Origin: DAOTXR01 sp034435375
GTDB lineage: Bacteria > Chloroflexota > Anaerolineae > Aggregatilineales > UBA3940
Assembly: GCA_034435375.1 (NCBI GenBank)
Contig: DAOTXR010000005.1
Coordinates: 90,829-154,828, forward strand
DNA length: 64,000 nt
Direction of reading: 5' to 3'
In this document: piece after piece, positions 27,054-34,314 of the stretch
How positions within the stretch are numbered: position 1 is the stretch's first letter
Layout of the letters: every line of letters begins with the position of its first letter
The notes under the pieces: generated by a model
Told to the model about the DNA's origin: nothing
The model's input: only the letters and a program-made list of their open reading frames with translations
Database searches by the model: none
Position numbers and translations under genes: made by a program

Positions 27054-27914
27054 TCAAGCTCTGGCTGCTGCCTCCCAGTCGAACGTGACCACTGCTCGAT
27101 CCCAAATCAGGTCGGGAATCACGTCGGGGCTGTAACCGGCTTCGCGAGTCAGGTGCATGGCATGACTCAGGAACATCAAAAACACGTCACGCCCAGTCCG
27201 GATGGTGATCATAGCCGCACGGGCCAGTGGGCCGCCATGAATCAGCAGGCCGCTCGACTCAAACACGGCGCAGGCACGCTCCACATCGTAGGCCACAGCG
27301 CGAAGCTCTGCCTCCCACTGCCTCCTTTGCCAGGTCAACAGCGCATAATGGGCGCGAGGATCACCGTTGATCGATGCGCCCGCTGAACCGGGGTTCACAG
27401 CGAGCTTGCCATCCACCTGTCGGATCCACGCCAAGTGGGTGTGGCCACATACCATCACCGGCTCCGCGACCAGCATCAACACTTCAGCAAGTTGGGCAGG
27501 GTTGACATCTGGATAGATCAGCTCGACCGCACTGCGAGGCGATCCATGGACCACGCGGATCGGATCGGTTCCTGGCAGCGTCACCACCCGCTGCTCTGGC
27601 AGCGTTGCGAGGTAATTGTAGGTAGCCTCGTCGACCAGAGCGGACGTGTACCGGACGAAGGCAAACTGCTTGCGAACACGCCAGACCTCCGGTGCGTCAC
27701 CGGCGATCAGGCGCAGGGCATACTCCTCGTTGTTGCCCCGGATCACGCTAGCACTCAGGCCGCGTAGCAGACTCACCACCTCGACCGGCTGCGGACCGCC
27801 CAACAGATCGCCTGCCACGATAAAATGCTCAGCAGCCTGTTGCTGCGCATCAGCGACGACAGCCTCGACGGCAGGCAGGTTGCCATGAATGTCTGCCAGA
27901 ATTGCCAGCCGCAT
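27054..27914 (-). CDS. Metallophosphoesterase, YfcE/MJ0936-like
   Basis: A 286-residue calcineurin-like phosphoesterase. The dinuclear metal motifs are in order: LADIHGN (D-x-H), VAGDLLGG (GD), RGNNEE (GN-E form) and VCGHTHLAW (GHTH). The C-terminal 100 residues are longer than the minimal YfcE domain and carry a helical cap. Its ATG shares one base with the stop of the preceding glycosyltransferase gene (TGATG), so the two are coupled. A phosphodiester or nucleotide substrate is likely, not identified. Confidence 0.92.
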   Translation of the reverse strand: MRLAILADIHGNLPAVEAVVADAQQQAAEHFIVAGDLLGGPQPVEVVSLLRGLSASVIRGNNEEYALRLIAGDAPEVWRVRKQFAFVRYTSALVDEATYNYLATLPEQRVVTLPGTDPIRVVHGSPRSAVELIYPDVNPAQLAEVLMLVAEPVMVCGHTHLAWIRQVDGKLAVNPGSAGASINGDPRAHYALLTWQRRQWEAELRAVAYDVERACAVFESSGLLIHGGPLARAAMITIRTGRDVFLMFLSHAMHLTREAGYSPDVIPDLIWDRAVVTFDWEAAARA

Positions 27915-28888
27915 CAGTGGCCTCCGTCACCTGTCGCCGGCGTCAGGATGGACTCAATGTACTCAAGCGATACGCGACGCATAGCCTGCACCGCCTTTCG
28001 CTTACGCAGCGCACGTGGCAGTGTGATCAGCCCGGCAACCATCCCTCGTAGTGTGGCGCGCGCTGCCTCGCCTCGCCAAGCTTTGAGCGCCTCCCAGGCG
28101 CGACGGCAGTGCGCCCCGACGATCCGTGGCCAGTGCTTGCGAAGGAGGGGGCCAGGATAGTTTGTGGCGACCAGCCAGATAAAATTGCGGGCATTATAAT
28201 AGCTGGCCGTTGCACCGCCACCGGTGGCCGAAAGCATGTGATACACCACCGCCTGGGGCGCATACACGCAGCGCCAACCGGCGAGTTGCGCCCGCCAGCC
28301 GAGGTCCACGTCCTCGCTGGAGAAAAAGAAATCTTCGTCCAGCAGCCCGATCTGGTCAAGCATAGCACGACGGTAGGCTGCCGATCCACCACATGCGCTG
28401 AAGACGTACTCCTCGAGACTGTACAGGTCGCCATCCTTCTGCCACACGCCCCGGTTGCCCGGCAATCCATCAACGCGGTAGTAATCTCCGGCGGTGTGCA
28501 GCGTATCACGCCGGTCGAAGAGCAACATCTTGCTGGCGACCATCCCTGCCTCAGGGTGGCGCTCAAATGCCGCTACAACCTGAGCTACCCAGTCTGGTTC
28601 TGCCTCAGTGTCGTTATTGAGGAGGATGACGATCGCGCCCCGTGCAGCACGCATTCCAGCATTGCACGCCCCCGTGAAGCCCTGATTAGCAGCAAGCTGG
28701 ACCAGCTGAACCTCAGGATACCGCTCACGGAGCAGATCCTGCGAGCCGTCCGTCGAAGCATTATCGGCGACAATCACTTCAATGTGGGGATAGGTCTGTT
28801 TCCGCAACGAGTCCAGACAGGTGGGAAGGTACCGAACCCCATTCCAGTTGGGAATCACGATGGAGACACAGGTTTCAACATTCTGCAC
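27914..28888 (-). CDS. GT2-family glycosyltransferase, rhamnosyltransferase-like
   Basis: A 324-residue GT-A enzyme: SIVIPNWNGVRYLPTCLDSL, ADNASTDGSQ and LLNNDTEAEPDW (the metal-binding DxD position reads NND, as in many WbbL-type rhamnosyltransferases). A conserved second half follows (SEDVDLGWRAQLAGWRCVY). The C-terminal 80 residues are basic and helical, probably membrane-associated. The start is GTG at 28888, immediately after the rmlD stop, so it is coupled to dTDP-rhamnose production. Transfer of rhamnose is an inference from neighbour and family. Confidence 0.92.
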   Translation of the reverse strand: MQNVETCVSIVIPNWNGVRYLPTCLDSLRKQTYPHIEVIVADNASTDGSQDLLRERYPEVQLVQLAANQGFTGACNAGMRAARGAIVILLNNDTEAEPDWVAQVVAAFERHPEAGMVASKMLLFDRRDTLHTAGDYYRVDGLPGNRGVWQKDGDLYSLEEYVFSACGGSAAYRRAMLDQIGLLDEDFFFSSEDVDLGWRAQLAGWRCVYAPQAVVYHMLSATGGGATASYYNARNFIWLVATNYPGPLLRKHWPRIVGAHCRRAWEALKAWRGEAARATLRGMVAGLITLPRALRKRKAVQAMRRVSLEYIESILTPATGDGGH

Positions 28889-29740
28889 TCAGCACTCAGC
28901 CCTTTCTTGCTCGTATCTGGCAATGTACTCCGCAAGCGCCTCGCGCCAGGGCCGCATCTCGACCCCCTGCGCGGCTGCGAACACATTGTCGAGCGGAGCA
29001 TAGGGCGGCGGAACTGACGGCCTTTTGAAAGCCGCCAACTCGATCGGCTCGATAGGCACATCTAACCCAGCCAGCCGCACGATCTCCTGCGCAAACTCGT
29101 ACCGCGAACATGACCCTGAATTGGGCAGGTGGTAGATGCCTGGCCGACCCAGGCCGATCAGCCGGGCCAATGCGGCAGCCAAGTCGTGAACATAGGTCGG
29201 CGATCCAACCTCGTCGGTCACGACGCGCAGCGGCTGGCCGGAGCGAGCACGGTCTAGAACTTTGTGGATAAAGTTCGAGCCGCCTGGAGCAAACAACCAC
29301 GAAATGCGGACGATCATATAGCGGGGCGCGAAGCGCTCGACGACCTGCTCGGCCACGTGCTTGGAGTACCCATAAGGATTAACTGGGTTGCGCGGATCGT
29401 ATTCCTGATAGGGGCGCGAGGCCCTGCCGTCAAATACCTCGTTGGTGCTGATTGCCACCAACAGGGCGTCCACCATCCGGCAGGCTATCGCCACGTTGTA
29501 TGTCCCCACCCCATTCACGCGCACTGCTTCTGCCGGGTGCTCAGCGCAATAATCGACATTGGTCAACGCGGCGGTATGGATGACGACATCGGGCCGGAAA
29601 GCCCGTAGCGTGTCCTCTACCTGTGCCGGATCCATCATGTCCCATTGGGGGAGGTCGCCGCCAGTGACAGTGTGATCTTGGAGCGCTGACCGCAGCGCTG
29701 TGCCAAGCTGCCCCTTATTACCTGTGATAAAGATGTGCAT
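28889..29740 (-). CDS. rmlD: dTDP-4-dehydrorhamnose reductase
   Basis: A 283-residue extended SDR enzyme that makes dTDP-L-rhamnose from the 4-keto intermediate with NAD(P)H. GNKGQLG loop at 7-13, ALTNVDYCAEHPAEAVRVN with the family-specific motif, ISTNEVFDG, and catalytic Y123/K127 (YGYSK). ATG 29740 is chosen over an upstream in-frame start at 29776 because the Rossmann strand MHIFITG begins there. It heads the minus-strand glycan block and is directly followed by the GT2 gene. RmlC is not in the window. Confidence 0.95.
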   Translation of the reverse strand: MHIFITGNKGQLGTALRSALQDHTVTGGDLPQWDMMDPAQVEDTLRAFRPDVVIHTAALTNVDYCAEHPAEAVRVNGVGTYNVAIACRMVDALLVAISTNEVFDGRASRPYQEYDPRNPVNPYGYSKHVAEQVVERFAPRYMIVRISWLFAPGGSNFIHKVLDRARSGQPLRVVTDEVGSPTYVHDLAAALARLIGLGRPGIYHLPNSGSCSRYEFAQEIVRLAGLDVPIEPIELAAFKRPSVPPPYAPLDNVFAAAQGVEMRPWREALAEYIARYEQERAEC

Positions 29741-29821
29741 TCTACTTCCCACCCCAGGCGTTGCAAGGAGGCCCAACGTGCCGACCCGGAATTATAGCCA
29801 TCCCTGCCCCAGACGTACAGC

Positions 29822-30835
29822 CTATTGTGAATCCTCTTCTCCCGCTGATGCTGCCGAGTCGAAGACCCAGGCATCCGAGCCATTCCCTGCGATGGGCATC
29901 CGGTCAAGGCGACGCTGGGCCAGCCACAGGTACACAGGCGGAAGCAGAACCTGCCCCGTCAAGTAGGCTGCCAAAAACACTGTTGCAGCCAGCGAAATAG
30001 TTGCCCAGCGCGTGACAAATGTGTCCTGAAGACGGAGCAAGTGGAGGTATGCGGTCGAATCGAGATGGTAGGAGGAGTGCAGATCGACAACCGCTAGACC
30101 AAACAGGGTGATCGCAGACACACCCCACAGAATCCCCAACACCCCTAACAGTCCAGCTCCCAGGCGTGCGCTGGCCGCCACCCAGGGTCGTTCGTCGTGG
30201 TGGGGTGTGAAAGTTGCCGCCCATACCCCAATAGCCAGGCTGTAGCGCATCCGGAGGAACGGCCCGACGAAGAAGCTGATCAGCATCAGCCCAGCTGCCG
30301 GGACCACGAATAGACCGCGCCCCATCCGCAAGACGCGGAACAGGTCCACCACAAAGTTAGGGAGCAGGGAACCATCAAAGACTGTCATCATGAAGAGCCA
30401 CGCGATAGCCAACCCAAGCAGCAGTCCCAATCGCAACATCAACACTGCCCAGGTTGCTATCCGCACCCGTCGACGCACCACAGCCAGCCGCCTGCGGATC
30501 GATGAACGTGGTTTGGCTGCCAGCGTCCCCGCCGAGGCAGCCGACAGGAGGCCCATCAGCCACGTTGCCATCAACTGCATGGCCGTCAGCATGCCCAACG
30601 ACACCATCATGTGCCCGCTGAAGAGAAACTCGGACGGATCGGAGATCCATGACGGCGCTCGGCGGTAGGTGACAATATTCAAAAACACCAGCCCGCAGAC
30701 AGCAACCAGCAGCGTGACAGGCAAACAGCCCCACTGGAATGCCCTGCGCTGCTGACGTCGGGACCACTGCCACGGTTTGCGGATGGCGATGCCATCGTGC
30801 CGCGCCGTGACGCTGGGCAGTTGCCGCGCCTCCAT
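29822..30835 (-). CDS. Multi-pass membrane protein, ABC-2-permease-like pair partner
   Basis: A 337-residue protein with about seven helices, among them LLVAVCGLVFLNIVTY, MMVSLGMLTAMQLMATWLMG, LGLLLGLAIAWLFMMTVF and LGVLGILWGVSAITLFGLAVV. It begins four bases downstream of the next gene, itself an ABC-2-like membrane protein, so the two are probably subunits of one exporter. No ATPase gene is adjacent. The N-terminus KPWQWSRRQQRRAFQWG is strongly basic, fitting a cytoplasmic start. I cannot name the family with confidence. Confidence 0.78.
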   Translation of the reverse strand: MEARQLPSVTARHDGIAIRKPWQWSRRQQRRAFQWGCLPVTLLVAVCGLVFLNIVTYRRAPSWISDPSEFLFSGHMMVSLGMLTAMQLMATWLMGLLSAASAGTLAAKPRSSIRRRLAVVRRRVRIATWAVLMLRLGLLLGLAIAWLFMMTVFDGSLLPNFVVDLFRVLRMGRGLFVVPAAGLMLISFFVGPFLRMRYSLAIGVWAATFTPHHDERPWVAASARLGAGLLGVLGILWGVSAITLFGLAVVDLHSSYHLDSTAYLHLLRLQDTFVTRWATISLAATVFLAAYLTGQVLLPPVYLWLAQRRLDRMPIAGNGSDAWVFDSAASAGEEDSQ

Positions 30836-30839
30836 AAGG

Positions 30840-31787
30840 TCAGGCCCCCAGCCGTCGGGCGCGGTGCTGCGCCAGACGTAACAAAACCACGATCAACCCA
30901 ACCTGAAATGCAGAAACACCCAGCACGTACAGCGTTGCCGTCAGGCTGACGGCGAAGTTGGTCTGCTGGACAGTGGGCGTGGGCAGGCTGCGAAAAGCGG
31001 CTATCGGTGCATAGGCCGGTCCGGTCCAGTTCTGAAACAAGAATCCCAGGCCGTAGAGGAACGCCACGTTTAACACAATCGACACGATCCAGCCAACAAA
31101 GCGACCCGCCAGCCCAGTGACAATTGCCCGTGCACGCGACCGGGCCATAGACGAGACCAACATTCCTAGGGCCGCATTGAGCAGGTACTGAACTACTGGC
31201 TGTGAGACGTACCACACGAGAAAGACTACGATAACCACTGTCGGACCCACCCACAGCCGCAGCGCGACCACACTCTTCAACTGATCAGGCCCCATATAGT
31301 AGAAAAACTCGCGGAATAAGTAGTAAGACATCAGCAATAGGCCCGTCCCGGCGCTGACAAGGCGCAGGATCAGAAGGCCAAGAAGCGAGTGGCGAAGGTG
31401 ATACAGGGCTGCTGTGAACTTCGCCAGCACGATCTCACGTAACGGGAGCGTAGTAGTGCGCAGCAATCCCCAACTTTTAAGCTCGAGCTCTCCGCTGATT
31501 GAGAGCGCCGTCTGAGCAACCATCAAGATGTTGGCCGCCGAACCGACTGAAGCCTGGATCAACACCATCAGAACCAGCGCCATCCCCAACGCGGAGATAA
31601 CTGCGTTTTCCAGGTCCCAGCTCTGCTCAATAAAGGTAAACCCCAAGACGCCTACAATGGCCAGTCCAGTTACACTCAGAATGGCAGGCAGACAGCCCAT
31701 GTTCAGGAAACGTAACCCACGGTTGCGCCTCTGTCGAGTGGTCTCTAGGCGAAAGACCGGGTTCTTCATGCTGGCCCACTTGGGCAT
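30840..31787 (-). CDS. ABC-2-type transporter permease-like membrane protein
   Basis: About 315 residues, about six to seven helices. The loop ISGELELKSWGLLRTTTLPL followed by REIVLAKFTAALYHLRHSL matches the cytoplasmic helix of ABC-2 permeases (the E-loop that contacts the ATPase). The N-terminus NPVFRLETTRQRRNRG is also typical. The start is uncertain: ATG at 31787 or 31769 give normal N-termini, the longest frame starts at 31850. It is divergent from the MarR gene across about 250 bases, which suggests MarR control of an exporter. No ATPase is in the neighbourhood. Confidence 0.78.
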   Translation of the reverse strand: MPKWASMKNPVFRLETTRQRRNRGLRFLNMGCLPAILSVTGLAIVGVLGFTFIEQSWDLENAVISALGMALVLMVLIQASVGSAANILMVAQTALSISGELELKSWGLLRTTTLPLREIVLAKFTAALYHLRHSLLGLLILRLVSAGTGLLLMSYYLFREFFYYMGPDQLKSVVALRLWVGPTVVIVVFLVWYVSQPVVQYLLNAALGMLVSSMARSRARAIVTGLAGRFVGWIVSIVLNVAFLYGLGFLFQNWTGPAYAPIAAFRSLPTPTVQQTNFAVSLTATLYVLGVSAFQVGLIVVLLRLAQHRARRLGA

Positions 31788-31958
31788 TCTAATTGGGGAT
31801 GAGAGATGTGTCACTCCAGCCATATCGCCATTGTACTCTCCATCGACCAACTACACCTTACCCCCATCCGCCAATTGCACGACGCTTATCTTACCACACT
31901 TCCACAGCGCAGCCCGCACAATGAGATCGGAGCAGCCCACCCGGCCTCAGAGTGGCTC

Positions 31959-31988
31959 TTGACAAATCGCACGATCCTCCTATACAAT
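31959..31988 (+). promoter_or_regulatory. Sigma-70-type promoter of the MarR gene
   Basis: -35 TTGACA (31959-31964). The -10 is TATACA (31981-31986, 16-base spacer) or TACAAT (31983-31988, 18-base spacer). A start near 31995 puts the palindrome at 32000-32031 in the initially transcribed region, where a bound repressor would block transcription. Confidence 0.7.
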
Positions 31989-31999
31989 CAAGAAGTCAA

Positions 32000-32031
32000 T
32001 AGTTGCATCCACAACAGTTGCATAGGCAACT
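32000..32031. promoter_or_regulatory. MarR-type operator, nested inverted and direct repeats
   Basis: AGTTGCATAGGCAACT (32016-32031) is a perfect 6-4-6 palindrome. A second copy of AGTTGCAT lies 15 bases upstream (32001-32008), so the outer pair TAGTTGC...GCAACTA is also symmetric. It sits between the promoter and the ATG at 32038. Placement and symmetry fit autorepression by the MarR protein. Confidence 0.65.
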
Positions 32032-32037
32032 AAATCA

Positions 32038-32508
32038 ATGGGCAATACAACGGTTGTCAGCCCCTCTACAATTCAACAGCAGTATCGACTGATTCATGAC
32101 ATCTACGTCCTCCTGAATGACGGTGATCGCCGTGTGCTAGAGACATTCGGCGTCACCATCTCCCAATATGCACTTGTGATGCTGCTCAATACTACTGAGG
32201 GCACCCGCCTGACCACTCTCAGTCGGCGGCTTTTGCTGTCTAAGAGTACCATCACCCGCTTGGTCGACCAGCTGGAACCCATGGGGCTAGTCAGGCGGAT
32301 CGATGACCCAGAAGATCGTCGTGCTCAGCGGGTCAGCCTGACTGCCGCGGGCGCTGATTACCGCCAGATGGTTGAACGCGCGCACAGCATCTCGCTGGCC
32401 GAGCGCTTTGGTGTCTTGACCGAGGCCGAGCAAGCCCAGTTTGTGGCTCTGCTGAGCAAGCTGCGCGAAGGGTTGGTCGCCAGCCTCGGCAATGAGGAGA
32501 GCACGTAG
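32038..32508 (+). CDS. MarR-family transcriptional regulator
   Basis: A 156-residue winged-helix repressor. The DNA-binding region is TRLTTLSRRLLLSKSTITRL with VDQLEPMGLVRRIDDPEDRR (recognition helix then the beta wing with the DxRxx motif). Flanking helices (QQYRLIHDIYVLLND and the C-terminus) form the dimer interface. No cysteine is present, so redox sensing is unlikely and a small-molecule ligand more probable. No clear ribosome site precedes ATG 32038. A palindrome at 32000-32031 suggests autoregulation; the divergent membrane-protein pair is a plausible target. Confidence 0.93.
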   Translation: MGNTTVVSPSTIQQQYRLIHDIYVLLNDGDRRVLETFGVTISQYALVMLLNTTEGTRLTTLSRRLLLSKSTITRLVDQLEPMGLVRRIDDPEDRRAQRVSLTAAGADYRQMVERAHSISLAERFGVLTEAEQAQFVALLSKLREGLVASLGNEEST

Positions 32509-32683
32509 CGTCCGGGGTCTTCAGACCGGCTATCCTCGTCCGTGATGATCCAACTCAGCCGGTGTCGGTGCTCGGTCTTGCTCTGTTGCGCTGAATCATG
32601 TTGAGGTAGAGAAGGAGGCTATAGGACAAAAAAGAAGAAGCTTAAGCACAATTCCTGGTTCAAACACACATTTTACTTCGGCG

Positions 32684-32825
32684 GCTGCGATAAAGTGCAG
32701 CGGTTCAAGCGTTTGACCCCAATCCATTCGGTCAAACACTGATGTGTTTTGTGAAAAGCGTCCCATTTACTTTTCACAAAACCCGAGTTTCTCCTGAAAG
32801 TTCTCTAATCTAAAGAACCTTCAGG
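32684..32825 (+). promoter_or_regulatory. Leader of the sugar operon: LacI-type half-palindrome and tandem inverted repeats
   Basis: In the 358-base gap before the binding-protein gene. GCTGC...GCAGC (32684-32701). CAAGCGTTTG (32706-32715), one base from the CAAACGTTTG core of LacI/MalR operators. GTTTGACC...GGTCAAAC (32711-32737, 11-base loop). TTTTGTGAAAAG...CTTTTCACAAAA (32747-32781, 12 perfect pairs, 11-base loop). CCTGAAAGTTCT...AGAACCTTCAGG (32793-32825, one mismatch, 9-base loop). They could be operators or stacked RNA hairpins. I could not place a convincing promoter. The part at 32509-32680 shows nothing clear. Confidence 0.55.
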
Positions 32826-32866
32826 GTGACATATCAGCATTCCCACTACATGTGGAGGAGAAAAAC

Positions 32867-34186
32867 ATGAAGAAGAATCCGTTATGGCTTGTTGCTTTCG
32901 TACTGGTGATCAGCCTAGTGCTGACCGCCTGCGGTGGCGGCGCTGCCACAACTGCAGCCCCGGCGGAAGAGCCTGTCGAGGAACCTGCTGAAGAGCCTGC
33001 TGAAGAGCCTGCCGAGGAACCCACCGCAGCCCCTGAGGAGCCAGTGTCCGAGAACACCCTGGTGTTGTGGAGCCAGGACGAGCAGGCCATCGAGGACATG
33101 GTGAAGGCCAAGTTCGATGAGTGGGCTGCCGAGAACGCCCCTGGCTGGACGCTGACAATTGTGCACTACAGCACCGAGGACCTGCGGACTGAGTACCAGA
33201 CCGCGGCCCTGGCTGGCACCGGCCCCGACTTCATGTGGACCGTCAACGACCATGCCGGCCCCTTCACTGCCGCCGGCCTGATCCAGCCAGTGGACGATCT
33301 GGTGGACCTCAGCCTCTATGCGGATTCCGCCGTGGCAGCAGTTGCACTGGATGGCTCTCACTGGGGCATCCCGATCCAGAACGGCAACCACCTGATGTTG
33401 CTGTACAACAAGAGCTTGGTTGAGACACCACCGACCAACACCGATGAGCTGATTGAGGTCGCCACGAGCTTCGCCGGCACCGATATCCAGGGCTTCGCTT
33501 ATAACCTGAATGAGCCGTTCTGGATGGTCCCGTGGTTGGGCGGCTTCGGCGGTGCGGTCTTCCTCGAGGATGGGGTTACCCCCAACTTGAACACGCCTGA
33601 GATGGTCAGCACCTTCCAGCTGCTGCACGACTTCAAGTTCGTCCATCAGATCGTCCCAACCGAATGCGACTACAACTGCGCCGACGGTCTGTTCAAGGAA
33701 GGCAAGGCAGCCATCATCATCAACGGCGACTGGTCGCTGTCCGGCTACAAGGAAGCGTTGGGTGACAACCTGGGCGTGGCACGCATCCCCGACATCGTAG
33801 GGGCCGGCACGCCCGCGCCATACACCAGCGGCAAGTTCTTCATGCTGCCCATCACCCTGGAAGGCGAAAAGCTGGATCTGGTGCTTGGCTTCACCACCTG
33901 GCTGACCCAAGACATTCAGAACCAACTTGACCTGTCGGTAGCGATTGGCCGTCTGCCAGCGCTCAAGGCCGCACTGGAAGACCCCCTAGTAACAGGGGAT
34001 CCGATCCTGTCCAAATCCGCCGAACAGATGGTGGTGGGTACCCCGATGCCCACCGTGCCTGAGATGCGCTGCGTGTGGGACTCGATCCGTCCGAACCTCG
34101 AAGCAGTGATGGCCGACACTATGACGGCAGAGGATGCGGCGGCGGCGGCCCAGGAAGCTGCCGAGACCTGCATCGCAAACCAGTAG
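32867..34186 (+). CDS. Maltose/maltodextrin-type sugar ABC transporter substrate-binding lipoprotein
   Basis: A 439-residue family 1 binding protein (MalE-like). Signal peptide ending in the lipobox VLTACGG, then an acidic linker of EEP repeats (EEPVEEPAEEPAEEP), then the two-lobed body. The conserved features are LVLWSQDEQ, ALAGTGPDFMWTVNDHAGPF, GIPIQNGNHLMLLYNKSLVE, FKEGKAAIIINGDW and VPEMRCVWDSI. ATG 32867 follows a GGAGGAG site; the upstream GTG at 32852 lies inside that site. First gene of the operon, with both permeases, a GH13 and a GH57 enzyme downstream, so the ligand is probably a maltodextrin. A hairpin at 34238-34261 follows. Confidence 0.93.
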   Translation: MKKNPLWLVAFVLVISLVLTACGGGAATTAAPAEEPVEEPAEEPAEEPAEEPTAAPEEPVSENTLVLWSQDEQAIEDMVKAKFDEWAAENAPGWTLTIVHYSTEDLRTEYQTAALAGTGPDFMWTVNDHAGPFTAAGLIQPVDDLVDLSLYADSAVAAVALDGSHWGIPIQNGNHLMLLYNKSLVETPPTNTDELIEVATSFAGTDIQGFAYNLNEPFWMVPWLGGFGGAVFLEDGVTPNLNTPEMVSTFQLLHDFKFVHQIVPTECDYNCADGLFKEGKAAIIINGDWSLSGYKEALGDNLGVARIPDIVGAGTPAPYTSGKFFMLPITLEGEKLDLVLGFTTWLTQDIQNQLDLSVAIGRLPALKAALEDPLVTGDPILSKSAEQMVVGTPMPTVPEMRCVWDSIRPNLEAVMADTMTAEDAAAAAQEAAETCIANQ

Positions 34187-34237
34187 GCATACACCGCTTG
34201 TTTGCAAGGTAGTCTCGTTAGCCCGACCTAACCTAGA

Positions 34238-34261
34238 GGGGGATGGGGACACCCATCCCCC
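34238..34261 (+). terminator. Intercistronic hairpin after the binding-protein gene
   Basis: GGGGGATGGG-GACA-CCCATCCCCC, a perfect 10-pair stem with a tetraloop, without T-run, in the 128-base gap between binding protein and first permease. Such hairpins commonly stabilise the upstream message or cause partial termination, giving more binding protein than permease. Confidence 0.7.
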
Positions 34262-34314
34262 CGTTGTGAAGGCAAGCCCACCCGGCAAATCAGATCCCGC
34301 GGAGGAGGAAATCC

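Noticed and set aside
33000..33060. Short tandem DNA repeat as a possible CRISPR or mobile-element feature
   Set aside because: It is the in-frame coding repeat for the EEP linker, without spacers.
32915..33925. 336-codon minus-strand frame opposite the sugar-binding protein
   Set aside because: Antisense shadow in codon-biased GC-rich DNA; the plus-strand gene is unambiguous.
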